Shown here: piece by piece, positions 1 to 7,951 of the stretch
Numbering within the stretch: the stretch's first letter is position 1
Layout: each line of letters opens with the position of its first letter
Assembly (NCBI RefSeq): GCF_004138215.1
Contig: NZ_RYYS01000027.1
Location: 1 to 64,000, forward strand
Length of the DNA: 64,000 nucleotides
Origin: Anaerophilus nitritigenes
GTDB lineage: Bacteria; Bacillota; Clostridia; Peptostreptococcales; Thermotaleaceae
Reading direction: 5' to 3'
Notes under the pieces: model-generated
What the model was told of the DNA's origin: nothing
The model's input: only the letters and a program-made list of their open reading frames with translations
Database searches by the model: none
Program-made: the position numbers and the translations under genes

Positions 1-36
1 GCATTACACTGTTTGAGCATAGCGAGTTTGTAATGC
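1..36. repeat. Hairpin at left edge of window
   Basis: An 8-bp inverted repeat (GCATTACA at 1-8, TGTAATGC at 29-36) encloses a 20-base loop. It stands directly before the repeat copy at 41-105 and may be the head of the same element. It could instead be a terminator-like structure, but no U-run follows on either strand. The window starts here, so the element may extend further left. Confidence 0.5.
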
Positions 37-40
37 TATT

Positions 41-105
41 TTCGATCGTTTCTTCATATTTTCTAAATTTGAAAATTAGTGACGTTTTTTATAACTTTAT
101 CTATA
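41..105 (-). repeat. Dispersed intergenic repeat, copy A
   Basis: The 65 bases at 41-105 align without gaps to 60661-60725 with 9 mismatches by eye. A shorter related block lies at 39808-39846. Read on the minus strand, this copy lies just after the fakA-like gene and its hairpin, in the intergenic space before whatever gene follows. It contains no plausible open frame. Function is unknown: it could be a MITE-like relic, a regulatory leader or a structured RNA. Confidence 0.7.
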
Positions 106-110
106 AGCTA

Positions 111-134
111 AAGAAATGACTTGCGTCATTTCTT
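111..134 (-). terminator. Hairpin at end of fakA-like gene
   Basis: A perfect 10-bp stem (111-120 with 125-134) has a 4-base loop and overlaps the stop codon of the gene ending at 133. On the minus strand the 3' arm is U-rich, but only a weak U-run follows it. This makes it a probable but not textbook terminator. Confidence 0.5.
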
Positions 135-1740
135 ATTCTATAGAAAATATATAATAATAAAGAGGTTGTCCTCCATAGTAAACTTCTACATCAATATCTT
201 CATATTCTTCTTGTATTTTTTGTGCAAGATGATGAGCATTGTCTTCTTCCTCGTCTGTTCCATAAAAAATAGTAATAATCTCATCATCTTCTTTGATCAT
301 ATTTTTCAAAAGCTTATAAGCCTCTTCTTCAATATGATCTCCTACTCCTATAATTTCTCCATCAGACATTCCTAAGATATCGTCTTTATGAATATCTAAA
401 TCATTAAATTTTGTATCTCTTACAGAATAAGTAATTTGTCCTGTCTTGACATTTTGTAAAGCTTGTATCATATTTTTTTCATTTTCTTGTATATCCACAT
501 CTTCATGATAAGCTAAAACACTTGCAATTCCTTGAGGAACAGTTTTAGTAGGGATCACTGTAATTTGTTTTTCACTTAATTGTTTTGCTTGATTGGCAGC
601 CAGGATGATATTGCTATTATTTGGGAATATAAATATATGCTTTGCATTTACTTCATCAATTGCTTTTTTTATATCTTCTGTACTAGGGTTCATGGTTTGT
701 CCTCCTGTAATCACCCTATCCACATTTAAATCTTTAAAAATATTTGTAAGTCCTTCTCCCATAGTTACTGCAATCATTCCAACTTCCTTTATTTCTTCTT
801 TTTGATCTACTTTGTCAAAAATTTTATTTTCATGTTGTAGTCTCATATTATCAATTTTTAAATTCATCAATTCTCCTAATTCAAGACCACTTTCTATAAT
901 AATACCTGGATGATTTGTATGAATATGTACTTTTACTACGTTTTCATCACCTACTACTAACATACAATCTCCAAATTTTTCTATTTTACTTTTAAATCCA
1001 TCTATATCTACTTGTTTCCCTTTTATAATAAATTCTGTACAATATCCAAATTCAATATTTTGTACTTCTCTAGTTTCCATTTGTACAGGCTTTGACAATT
1101 GAATTGTTTCAATCTTTACTTCTTTTCCTGTAATGGCTTCATAAAAACCTTTATAAATAAAAATAAGACCTTTTCCTCCTGCATCTACTACACCTGCTTC
1201 TTTTAAGACCTTTAACATATTAGGTGTTTGAGATAGTGTATACTCTCCATATTCTATCACTGATTTTAAAAATACATCTATATCTTTTGTCTCTTTTGCT
1301 ATATGAATAGCTCTTTCTCCCATTTCTCTCGCTACCGTAAGAATAGTTCCCTCAATAGGTTTCATCACTGCTTTATATGCTGTTTCAGAAGCACTTTTAA
1401 TAGCATTTGCCAAATCAATCACTGTTAATTCTGATTTTTTATCACACCCTTTTGCAAATCCTCTAAAAAGCTGTGATAAAATTACACCTGAATTTCCTCT
1501 AGCTCCCATTAAAGACCCATTAGCCATCGCCTCTGCTATTTCTTTTACATTATTATTTTGCAATTCTTTGATCTCATTTGCTGCAAAGCGCATGGTAAGA
1601 GACATATTTGTTCCAGTATCTCCATCAGGAACTGGAAATACATTTAATCCATCTACTTCTTCTTTATTTTCTTCTAATATATTTGCTCCTTGAATAAACA
1701 TCTTTTTGAGCAATACTCCATCTATCATCTGAACCTTCAA
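133..1740 (-). CDS. fakA: DAK2-domain fatty acid kinase-like protein (FakA/YloV)
   Basis: The family phosphorylates fatty acids presented by FakB carriers, feeding exogenous fatty acids into phospholipid synthesis. The N-terminal DhaL/DAK2 nucleotide domain carries the Mg-ADP motif PVPDGDTGTNM near residues 37-46 and GARGNSGVILSQ further on. A middle domain and a C-terminal DegV-like region follow. The 535-aa length is normal. The start is TTG: AGGAGG lies 7 bases upstream of it, whereas the first ATG, four codons later, is too far away. It lies 17 bases behind the asp23-like gene, the usual asp23-fakA pair. No fakB is in this window, so the fatty-acid substrate is inferred from the family. 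Confidence 0.88.
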   Translation of the reverse strand: MKVQMIDGVLLKKMFIQGANILEENKEEVDGLNVFPVPDGDTGTNMSLTMRFAANEIKELQNNNVKEIAEAMANGSLMGARGNSGVILSQLFRGFAKGCDKKSELTVIDLANAIKSASETAYKAVMKPIEGTILTVAREMGERAIHIAKETKDIDVFLKSVIEYGEYTLSQTPNMLKVLKEAGVVDAGGKGLIFIYKGFYEAITGKEVKIETIQLSKPVQMETREVQNIEFGYCTEFIIKGKQVDIDGFKSKIEKFGDCMLVVGDENVVKVHIHTNHPGIIIESGLELGELMNLKIDNMRLQHENKIFDKVDQKEEIKEVGMIAVTMGEGLTNIFKDLNVDRVITGGQTMNPSTEDIKKAIDEVNAKHIFIFPNNSNIILAANQAKQLSEKQITVIPTKTVPQGIASVLAYHEDVDIQENEKNMIQALQNVKTGQITYSVRDTKFNDLDIHKDDILGMSDGEIIGVGDHIEEEAYKLLKNMIKEDDEIITIFYGTDEEEDNAHHLAQKIQEEYEDIDVEVYYGGQPLYYYIFSIE

Positions 1741-1757
1741 GACCGTACCTCCTCAAA

Positions 1758-2114
1758 TTACTTTTGTACTCTAACTCCCTGTATATGAATATTTACAGTT
1801 TCTACAGCTAATCCTGTAATCGTTTCAATATTATATTTTACCTTATCAATAATGTTTTGAGCAACAGTAGATATTCTAATACCAAACTGCACTACAATAA
1901 AAAGATCTATAATAATCTTATCATCTTCTGAGCGTACTTTTACTCCCTTTCCTAAATTTTCTCTTTTTAAAAGTTCTACCAAACCATTTCCAGTTGATTT
2001 TTTAGACATGCCTACTAATCCATAACACTCCATTGCAGATATACCAGCAATACTTGCCAAAACCTCATCATCTATGAAAATGTTTCCTAATTCATTTACT
2101 AATTTGGCACTCAT
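1758..2114 (-). CDS. Asp23/Gls24 family protein (YloU-like)
   Basis: A 118-aa cytoplasmic protein of the Asp23/Gls24 family. In some Firmicutes these proteins are membrane-associated and linked to envelope stress; the biochemical role is not settled. The conserved N-terminal part (GNIFIDDEVLASIAG) and the C-terminal block with VETVNIHIQGV are both present. GGGAGG stands 6 bases before the ATG. It is the first gene of a two-gene unit with the fakA-like gene, and a TATAAT-like -10 lies about 35-40 bases upstream. Confidence 0.85.
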   Translation of the reverse strand: MSAKLVNELGNIFIDDEVLASIAGISAMECYGLVGMSKKSTGNGLVELLKRENLGKGVKVRSEDDKIIIDLFIVVQFGIRISTVAQNIIDKVKYNIETITGLAVETVNIHIQGVRVQK

Positions 2115-2149
2115 TTTAATCCTCCCTTTTTTATCCTTTCTAATACCTT

Positions 2150-2155
2150 ATTATA
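2150..2155 (-). promoter_or_regulatory. Candidate -10 for asp23-fakA
   Basis: A perfect TATAAT (minus strand) lies 35 bases before the start codon of the asp23-like gene. The best -35 at 16-17 bp spacing (TTCATA) is poor, so only the -10 is proposed. Confidence 0.35.
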
Positions 2156-2251
2156 TTCCTACTCTATTTTATATGAATTTATTTAATGATTCAACCAAAA
2201 TGATATTTCTTTCCATTTTCAAAATGTTTTCCATGAATTTCTTCATAATAG

Positions 2252-2281
2252 TTGCATAAAACCCTATACATGTGGTAAAAT
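2252..2281 (+). promoter_or_regulatory. Probable sigma-A promoter of rpmB
   Basis: TTGCAT (2252-2257), an 18-bp spacer and TAAAAT (2276-2281) with a TG one base before the -10 (extended -10) stand 48 bases upstream of the rpmB start. Strand and position fit the only plus-strand gene nearby. Confidence 0.6.
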
Positions 2282-2328
2282 GTTAATGTTTGTAATAGGT
2301 GGATACTCACTCGAAGGAGGTGTTATAT

Positions 2329-2520
2329 ATGTCAAAAGCATGCGACGTATGTGGAAAAGGTAAAATATCTGGTAATGCAGTAAGTCACTCTAATCGTCAT
2401 ATCAAAAGATCTTGGGGTGCAAATATAAAAAAAGTAAAAGCTATCGTAGATGGTTCTCCAAAGAGAGTTCATGTATGTACTAGATGTCTTCGTTCTAATA
2501 AGGTCGAAAGAGCTATATAG
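2329..2520 (+). CDS. rpmB: 50S ribosomal protein L28
   Basis: A 63-aa protein of the large ribosomal subunit. It begins MSKACDVCGKG and has a second CxxC pair in HVCTRCLRS, so it is the zinc-ribbon (C+) form of L28. The ATG at 2329 is chosen because AAGGAGG lies 8 bases upstream; a GTG at 2299 in the same frame has no such site and would add ten residues not seen in the family. It is monocistronic, transcribed away from the asp23-fakA unit, and closed by a terminator at 2529. Confidence 0.97.
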   Translation: MSKACDVCGKGKISGNAVSHSNRHIKRSWGANIKKVKAIVDGSPKRVHVCTRCLRSNKVERAI

Positions 2521-2528
2521 CTTTAAAG

Positions 2529-2558
2529 AGCCTGCCTATTTAGGTGGGCTTTTCCTTT
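2529..2558 (+). terminator. Terminator of rpmB
   Basis: An 8-bp stem (2529-2536 with 2543-2550, two G-U pairs) is followed by a T-rich tail, starting eight bases after the rpmB stop. It may also stop the converging minus-strand transcript that ends at 2560. Confidence 0.75.
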
Positions 2559-2559
2559 A

Positions 2560-2736
2560 TCATGAACTACCACAAAATAATTTATACCCTATATAAATCA
2601 TAATGATTCCTCCTAGAACAATCCAAGCATTTGGAGGAAGAAGTATAACTGCAACAATTGAAATTCCAATCCCTAAAAGACAACATCCTATTATTTTTTT
2701 CTTTGCTCTTCTATGGATATATTTTCTTCTTCTCAC
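2560..2736 (-). CDS. Small membrane protein, 58 aa, unknown function
   Basis: An open frame of 58 codons starts at GTG, with GGGAGG 7-8 bases upstream. The product has a basic head (MRRRKYIHRRAKKK), then two hydrophobic stretches (about residues 15-34 and 38-54) separated by LLPPNAW, and ends in KLFCGSS. The positive head suggests an inside N-terminus and a hairpin of two membrane segments. It lies 41 bases behind another tiny membrane protein (2778-2930) in the same direction, and ends against the rpmB terminator. I recognise no named family. The good ribosome binding site and the hydrophobic pattern argue that it is real. Confidence 0.6.
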   Translation of the reverse strand: MRRRKYIHRRAKKKIIGCCLLGIGISIVAVILLPPNAWIVLGGIIMIYIGYKLFCGSS

Positions 2737-2777
2737 TATTATTCCTCCCTTTCAATGATTTTAAAATTTACAATTTA

Positions 2778-2930
2778 TTATCTAATAAAAAACATTACTA
2801 TTAAAATCATACATAATCCTGCTAACGCAGCATACCAAATCCATAAAGGTACACATTCTATCAATACTACTGCTCCACTTAAAGCCAATAAAATGCCCAA
2901 TATTTTTTTAATCGAATTTCTTCTTTTCAA
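2778..2930 (-). CDS. Small membrane protein, 50 aa, unknown function
   Basis: A 50-codon frame has a TTG start 5 bases after GAGGTGG. An ATG 21 bases further upstream is in frame but has no ribosome binding site. The product has a short basic head (MKRRNSIKK) and two hydrophobic segments (about residues 10-25 and 29-48) joined at ECVPLWIWY. This layout matches small two-helix proteins common in Clostridia that carry no functional name. It lies downstream of thiN and its terminator, so it needs its own promoter, which I could not identify clearly. Confidence 0.55.
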   Translation of the reverse strand: MKRRNSIKKILGILLALSGAVVLIECVPLWIWYAALAGLCMILIVMFFIR

Positions 2931-2991
2931 AAAAACCACCTCAGTATTCATACATATTATTATATATTATTCATAAGAATACATAGTGCTA

Positions 2992-3019
2992 CAAAAAAAG
3001 AAAAACCCATTAAAATGGG
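2992..3019 (-). terminator. Terminator after thiN
   Basis: The stem CCCAT/ATGGG (3006-3010 with 3015-3019) has a 4-base loop and is followed on the minus strand by two U-runs. The hairpin overlaps the thiN stop codon. It would close the long operon that runs down from the translation genes. Confidence 0.75.
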
Positions 3020-3657
3020 CTTTTGTCTTTTGCTTTTATAATTAAGATGATTCCTTTTTTTATCTCAATTAATGCCTTTTTCTCTTCAAATTCATTACTA
3101 ATTCCAACAGACGATCCAATATGAATCGTAGCATTCGAAAGTGGATACTTAAGTCCCTTTAGTGTAATTCCTTCTACTTTTTCAGATAGAGGAATGATAG
3201 AAAGATATTCTCCTAATTCTCCTTCTATCTCTATATCCTCATTTGTTGCAATTATTGCATTTTGTTCATTAATAATTTTGGCCTTTATCCCTTTTTTCAA
3301 TAAATCTACCAATAAAGTAATATTTGCCAAGGTATGATCCATTCTACTTCCCATGACTCCTAAAAATAAAATTTCTGTCGCACCTTTTTCAAGCGCATAC
3401 TCTACTGCTAGTTCTGTATCTGTATAATCTTTTTCTTTAGGGAATTTGTAAAATATTACTTTTTTTTCTTGAAAATATTTTTTGACCTCTTCGTCAATAG
3501 AATCCAAATCACCTACAATAAAATGAGGTATCCTATTCATTCTAAATAAATGTTTTGCTCCTCCATCTGCACAAATTAAAAAATCATAATCCTTGATTTT
3601 CTCCTTCATGCTTTCATAATGAAGTATATCCCCATTTGAAACAATGACACACCTCAT
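3010..3657 (-). CDS. thiN: Thiamine pyrophosphokinase
   Basis: Transfers pyrophosphate from ATP to thiamine, giving the cofactor thiamine diphosphate in the cytoplasm. The 215-aa protein has the N-terminal catalytic domain with CADGGAKHL, VGDLDSID and the acidic DYTDTELAVEYA motif, then GSRMDHTLANI, and a C-terminal beta-rich thiamine-binding domain. Length and motif order fit the family. It is the last gene of the stp-prkC-rsgA-rpe-thiN run, 10 bases behind rpe, an order conserved in many Firmicutes. GGAGG precedes the ATG. Confidence 0.93.
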   Translation of the reverse strand: MRCVIVSNGDILHYESMKEKIKDYDFLICADGGAKHLFRMNRIPHFIVGDLDSIDEEVKKYFQEKKVIFYKFPKEKDYTDTELAVEYALEKGATEILFLGVMGSRMDHTLANITLLVDLLKKGIKAKIINEQNAIIATNEDIEIEGELGEYLSIIPLSEKVEGITLKGLKYPLSNATIHIGSSVGISNEFEEKKALIEIKKGIILIIKAKDKSPF

Positions 3658-3667
3658 AATAGACCTC

Positions 3668-4324
3668 CTATAGGTTTATCTCCTCTTTAAACTCTCTTAC
3701 TGCCTGTGTTACATCTTCTGCTCCAAATATAGCAGAACCTGCCACTAATATATTCGCTCCTGCTTTTACTACTTCTTTTGCATTATCGAGTTTAATGCCT
3801 CCATCAATTTGGATCTCTACATTTAAATTTTTCTCTTCAATCATTTTTCTTAAATTTTTAATTTTATCTAATACAGAAGGAATAAACTTTTGACCTCCAA
3901 ATCCAGGATTTACAGACATAAGTAAAACCATATCTATATCTTTTAGAATGTATTCGATTGTATTTAAAGATGTTGCAGGATTTAAAGATACACAAGCTTT
4001 TACTCCATAAGATTTTATATTTTGTATCGTTCTATGTAGATGAGGACAAGCCTCTACATGAACTGTAATGATATCCGCTCCTGCTTTTACAAACTCTTCA
4101 ATATAAAGGTCTGGATTTTCTATCATCAGATGTACATCAAAAGGAAGATTTGTTTTTTCTTTTATGCTGTTTAAAATGAGTGGTCCTATTGTAATATTAG
4201 GAACAAAATGACCATCCATCACATCTATATGAAGCAAATCCGCTCCTGCATCCTCTACTTTTTTGATGTCTTCTAAAAGACTTGAAAAATCTGCTGATAA
4301 TATCGATGGTGCTAATTTTGCCAT
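3668..4324 (-). CDS. rpe: Ribulose-phosphate 3-epimerase
   Basis: Interconverts D-ribulose 5-phosphate and D-xylulose 5-phosphate in the non-oxidative pentose phosphate pathway. The 218-aa TIM-barrel protein shows the metal-binding and active-site motifs [36 protein letters not shown] and QIDGGI in order, and ends with the GSAIFG phosphate-binding loop. It starts 2 bases after the rsgA stop, with GAGGAGG upstream, so it is translationally close-coupled in the rsgA-rpe-thiN run. Confidence 0.96.
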   Translation of the reverse strand: MAKLAPSILSADFSSLLEDIKKVEDAGADLLHIDVMDGHFVPNITIGPLILNSIKEKTNLPFDVHLMIENPDLYIEEFVKAGADIITVHVEACPHLHRTIQNIKSYGVKACVSLNPATSLNTIEYILKDIDMVLLMSVNPGFGGQKFIPSVLDKIKNLRKMIEEKNLNVEIQIDGGIKLDNAKEVVKAGANILVAGSAIFGAEDVTQAVREFKEEINL

Positions 4325-4326
4325 AT

Positions 4327-5193
4327 TTAATACCTCCTCTTTTGACCCATTTCTTGTAATAATTGAGTATAACTTTTATATCTAGATAAACTAATTTTTC
4401 CACTTTCTACTGCATCTTTTACAGCACAATCTGGCTCATTTAGATGTTTACATCCATTAAATCTACATTTTCCTAATAAAAACTGAAATTCTTTAAATAA
4501 AAATGGAAGATCTTCTTCTAAAAAATCTAGTTCTAAGGAACTAAAGCCAGGAGTATCTAATACCCATCCTCCAAAATCTAATGGCAATAATTCTACATGT
4601 CTTGTAGTATGCTTTCCTCTTTTATTTTTTTGACTAATTTCTCCTGTTTGTAAAGACAAATTAGGTTGAATATAATTGAGTAACGAAGATTTTCCTACTC
4701 CAGAGGGTCCTGCAAAAACTGTAACTCTATTTTTCAAAATATCTATTACATCATCTATACCCTTATTTTCTTTTACACTAGTAGCAATTACTTTATATCC
4801 TGCTTTAGAATAAGTTTCTTTTAAATTTTTGCACTCTTCTTCACTTAAATCCATTTTATTAAAGCAAATCACTACATCTATTTCTTTATTTTCTGCCATT
4901 ACTAAAAATCTATCTAATAAAGTAATATTGGGATCAGGTTTTTTTACTGCAAATACAATCATTGCTTGATCAATATTGGCAACAGGAGGTCTGATAAGCT
5001 CATTAGACCTCTGTAGTATTTCTTCCACCACACCTTTTTGATTTTCTTGAACTTGAATCTGTACTTGATCTCCTACTAAAGGAATAATTTTTTCTTTCCT
5101 GAATTTCCCTCTTGCTCTGCATTCATAAATATTTTCACCTGATTGTACATAATAAAATCCGCCTATGCCTTTTATAATTCTTCCATCAATCAT
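4327..5193 (-). CDS. rsgA: Ribosome small-subunit biogenesis GTPase RsgA
   Basis: A circularly permuted GTPase that checks late 30S subunit assembly. It has an OB fold (about residues 1-65), the G4 motif FNKMD before G1 ([11 protein letters not shown]), the switch region with GKHTTRH, G3 DTPGF, and a C-terminal zinc knuckle ([14 protein letters not shown]). The ATG at 5193 is chosen: it overlaps the end of prkC by eight bases and has GGGGA about 7 bases upstream. A TTG six codons earlier is in frame but lacks a site. The product is 288 aa, a usual length. The overlap implies coupling to prkC. Confidence 0.95.
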   Translation of the reverse strand: MIDGRIIKGIGGFYYVQSGENIYECRARGKFRKEKIIPLVGDQVQIQVQENQKGVVEEILQRSNELIRPPVANIDQAMIVFAVKKPDPNITLLDRFLVMAENKEIDVVICFNKMDLSEEECKNLKETYSKAGYKVIATSVKENKGIDDVIDILKNRVTVFAGPSGVGKSSLLNYIQPNLSLQTGEISQKNKRGKHTTRHVELLPLDFGGWVLDTPGFSSLELDFLEEDLPFLFKEFQFLLGKCRFNGCKHLNEPDCAVKDAVESGKISLSRYKSYTQLLQEMGQKRRY

Positions 5194-7120
5194 AATATTT
5201 CCCCGTTTCAAAATCTATTTGCTTCGTTATAATTTTTTCATTATCGAAATAGATTTCAATGGTTGCTTTATTTCTACCAGAAATAGAAATAGACTCTTTT
5301 CCACTCTTTGATTTTTGATGCTTACCACTATATACAGTAGTTGAAACCCCATTTTGAATTTTTACGATTTTTAAATCAAACTCTTCTCTTTTAGCTGGAT
5401 CATAATTAAGAGGTAATGATATAGTTTTCATTTGAAGCTCTTCTTCTTCAGAAGGCTGTGTCAATCCTTCTGATCCTTTGCTTATCAAAAGATCTATTAC
5501 CTTGTTTTCTTCTACCTCTGATCCTTCTTTTATACTTTGAGTAATAACTTTATTCTTTTCAATATGATCATGATACTCAAAGTCAACTTTTCTAACTGTT
5601 AATCCTAATGTTTCAAGCATCCTTTTCGCTACGTTTATTTCCTCTCCCTCTACATTAGGTACTAAAACCATCTTTGTTTCTGGTCCTTTACTTATAATAA
5701 AATTCACTTCAGTTCCTTCTTTAACCTCTTTATAAGGTTTTGGACTTTGATCAATAATCACTCCATTTGGTAAATTACTGTATTGAGGTTTTACAATCCC
5801 CTCCTGTAGTCCTGCATTTTCTAAAATATCGCCTATTTCATCAATATTTTCATTGATAAAAGAAGGTACTTCTACTAACTTCGCTCCTGTACTTATGGTT
5901 AATTTAATTGTATAGCCAGCTTTTTTTACTTCCCCAGCAGAAGGATCTTGAGCCATTACATAGTCTTTGTCATATTCAGAACTGCTTTTTGAGACACCTT
6001 TTTCTACTTTAAATCCAAGATTTTCAAGATTTGTCTTTGCTTCTTCATAAGACTTACCTACTACATTTGGAACTGACTTTTCATCTACTTTTAAAAATCC
6101 TTTTGCATAAAATACTCCTGCTGTAAATAAAAGAGCTAAAATAAACGCTGTAATAATTGCACCCCATACAATTTTTTTATTTGTTGGTTTATCTTTTTTT
6201 CTATGATCTATTTTTTTCATATCTACAGGTTCTCCTTTAATGACAGGAATCACTTGTGTTGGGCTATCATCATCTTCTTCAAATTTCACAAAATTTCCTT
6301 CTGGGTATTCTAAGACTTTATCTAAATCTTGACAAATTTCCTCTGTATTATTATATCTTTTAGACTGATCCTTTTGAGTAGCTTTAATAATAATATCTTC
6401 TAATCCCTTGGGAATATTTTCATTAACTAAGGATGGTGGTGCTACTTCTTCATGGATATGCTTTAGTGCTATAGAAATAGGACTCTCTCCTTCAAAAGGA
6501 ACTTTTCCTGTAATCATCTCATAAATAACAATTCCTAAAGAATATAAGTCAGATTTTTCATCAATATATCCACCTCTAGCTTGTTCTGGTGAAAAATAAT
6601 GTACAGACCCTATTACATTTCCTGTATTCGTAACTGTTGAAGAGGTTACTGCTCTAGCAATCCCAAAATCTGTAACTTTTACTCTTCCGTCTTCTGTAAT
6701 CAATATATTGTGAGGCTTAATATCTCTATGCACAATGTGATTGCTATGGGCATGTTTTAAAGCTAAAGCAATTTGTTTTCCAATATGAATGGTTTCATTA
6801 GAATTTAAAATACCTTTTTCCTTGATCATTTGCTTTAATGTTTTTCCTTTTACATATTCCATAACAATATAATAAATATCTTTTTCATCTCCTACATCGT
6901 AAATATTTACAATATTAGGATGAGATAAGCTTGCAGCAGCTTGTGATTCTTTTCTAAAAGATTGAATAAACTCTTCATCACTTGTAAATTCTGGTCTTAA
7001 TATTTTTACAGCTACAAATCTATTGAGCAATCTACATTTTGCTTTGTAGACTAATGCCATTCCCCCGCCACCTATTTTTTCAATAATTTCATAACGGTCT
7101 CCTAAAATTTTTCCTATCAT
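5186..7120 (-). CDS. prkC: Ser/Thr protein kinase with PASTA domains (PrkC)
   Basis: A membrane kinase that senses muropeptides or lipid II and controls growth, wall synthesis and spore germination in relatives. The N-terminal Hanks-type kinase has a glycine loop (IGGGGMALVY), Lys39, the HRDIKPHN catalytic loop with Asp133, DFG and an SPEQARGG segment. One membrane helix (about 318-339) is followed by three extracellular PASTA repeats (about 345-555). An extra C-terminal beta-rich domain of about 90 residues follows the PASTA repeats. It lies just behind its phosphatase stp, as in Bacillus. The total of 644 aa is normal. Confidence 0.96.
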   Translation of the reverse strand: MIGKILGDRYEIIEKIGGGGMALVYKAKCRLLNRFVAVKILRPEFTSDEEFIQSFRKESQAAASLSHPNIVNIYDVGDEKDIYYIVMEYVKGKTLKQMIKEKGILNSNETIHIGKQIALALKHAHSNHIVHRDIKPHNILITEDGRVKVTDFGIARAVTSSTVTNTGNVIGSVHYFSPEQARGGYIDEKSDLYSLGIVIYEMITGKVPFEGESPISIALKHIHEEVAPPSLVNENIPKGLEDIIIKATQKDQSKRYNNTEEICQDLDKVLEYPEGNFVKFEEDDDSPTQVIPVIKGEPVDMKKIDHRKKDKPTNKKIVWGAIITAFILALLFTAGVFYAKGFLKVDEKSVPNVVGKSYEEAKTNLENLGFKVEKGVSKSSSEYDKDYVMAQDPSAGEVKKAGYTIKLTISTGAKLVEVPSFINENIDEIGDILENAGLQEGIVKPQYSNLPNGVIIDQSPKPYKEVKEGTEVNFIISKGPETKMVLVPNVEGEEINVAKRMLETLGLTVRKVDFEYHDHIEKNKVITQSIKEGSEVEENKVIDLLISKGSEGLTQPSEEEELQMKTISLPLNYDPAKREEFDLKIVKIQNGVSTTVYSGKHQKSKSGKESISISGRNKATIEIYFDNEKIITKQIDFETGKYYD

Positions 7121-7143
7121 TTTTTCACCTCGATTCTATCTAT

Positions 7144-7869
7144 CTAATTTTTTATGGCAATAACAGTAATATTATCATATCCACCTCTTTCATTTGCAAG
7201 GGCTACTAAATGTTCACAAGCTACTTGGATATTTTTGCAATCTATTAATGTATCCTTAATTTCTTCAACTTCTATAAGATTTGTAAGTCCATCTGTACAC
7301 AAAACAATAATATCCTCTTTTTCTACATCAAGTGTATACAGATCTATATTAATATCTTCATCTGTTCCTAAAGCTCTTGTAATCATATTTCTTTGAGGAT
7401 GAATCTTTGCTTCATTTTCTGTGATACTTCCATTTCTCACAAGCTCTGCAACGAGTGAATGATCTTGAGTAATTTGAGATATATTATTTTTTCGAATGAG
7501 ATAAGCTCGACTATCTCCTACATGAGCAACATAAATCTTTGATGCAACGAGTGCTACTGTTAAAGTAGTCCCCATTCCCTCACATTCTCTATTTTGTTGT
7601 GCCTTTTTAAAAATATCTACATTAGCATAAGTGGTTGCATTCTTTAATACCGTACAAATTTCCTTATCATTTTTTAAAATTACCTCTTTGTTTTTCTCCA
7701 TAAAATCTTTAATAGACTGAATCGCCACATTACTTGCTACTTCTCCTGCATTATGGCCTCCCATTCCATCTGCAACAATAAATAAATTTAGATCCTTACT
7801 CGCTATATAATAAGCATCTTCATTCATTTCTCTTACTCTACCTTTATGAGAATAAGCTCCAATTTCCAT
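7144..7869 (-). CDS. stp: PP2C-type Ser/Thr protein phosphatase (Stp/PrpC)
   Basis: A metal-dependent phosphatase that reverses PrkC phosphorylation. The 241-aa single-domain protein shows the PP2C metal ligands in EDAYYI, VADGMGGHNAGEVAS, HVGDSRAYLI, LCTDGLTN and GGYDNITVI. No membrane segment is seen. It precedes prkC by 23 bases in the same operon. GGGGTGA precedes the ATG. An 82-base gap separates it from rsmB upstream. Confidence 0.95.
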   Translation of the reverse strand: MEIGAYSHKGRVREMNEDAYYIASKDLNLFIVADGMGGHNAGEVASNVAIQSIKDFMEKNKEVILKNDKEICTVLKNATTYANVDIFKKAQQNRECEGMGTTLTVALVASKIYVAHVGDSRAYLIRKNNISQITQDHSLVAELVRNGSITENEAKIHPQRNMITRALGTDEDINIDLYTLDVEKEDIIVLCTDGLTNLIEVEEIKDTLIDCKNIQVACEHLVALANERGGYDNITVIAIKN

Positions 7870-7951
7870 TCAATCACCCCATATAAATCAATTCATATTG
7901 ATTTTTTGCCTTTTTTACAACCACTATTATACCACATTTCGATTTATTTCC

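Noticed and set aside
2713-2976. An 87-codon plus-strand frame between rpmB and thiN
   Set aside because: The same DNA carries minus-strand frames with good ribosome binding sites and membrane-protein patterns; the plus frame has none.
4197-4403. A 68-codon minus-strand frame across the rpe/rsgA junction
   Set aside because: It overlaps the end of rsgA and the start of rpe in another frame and has no translation signals.
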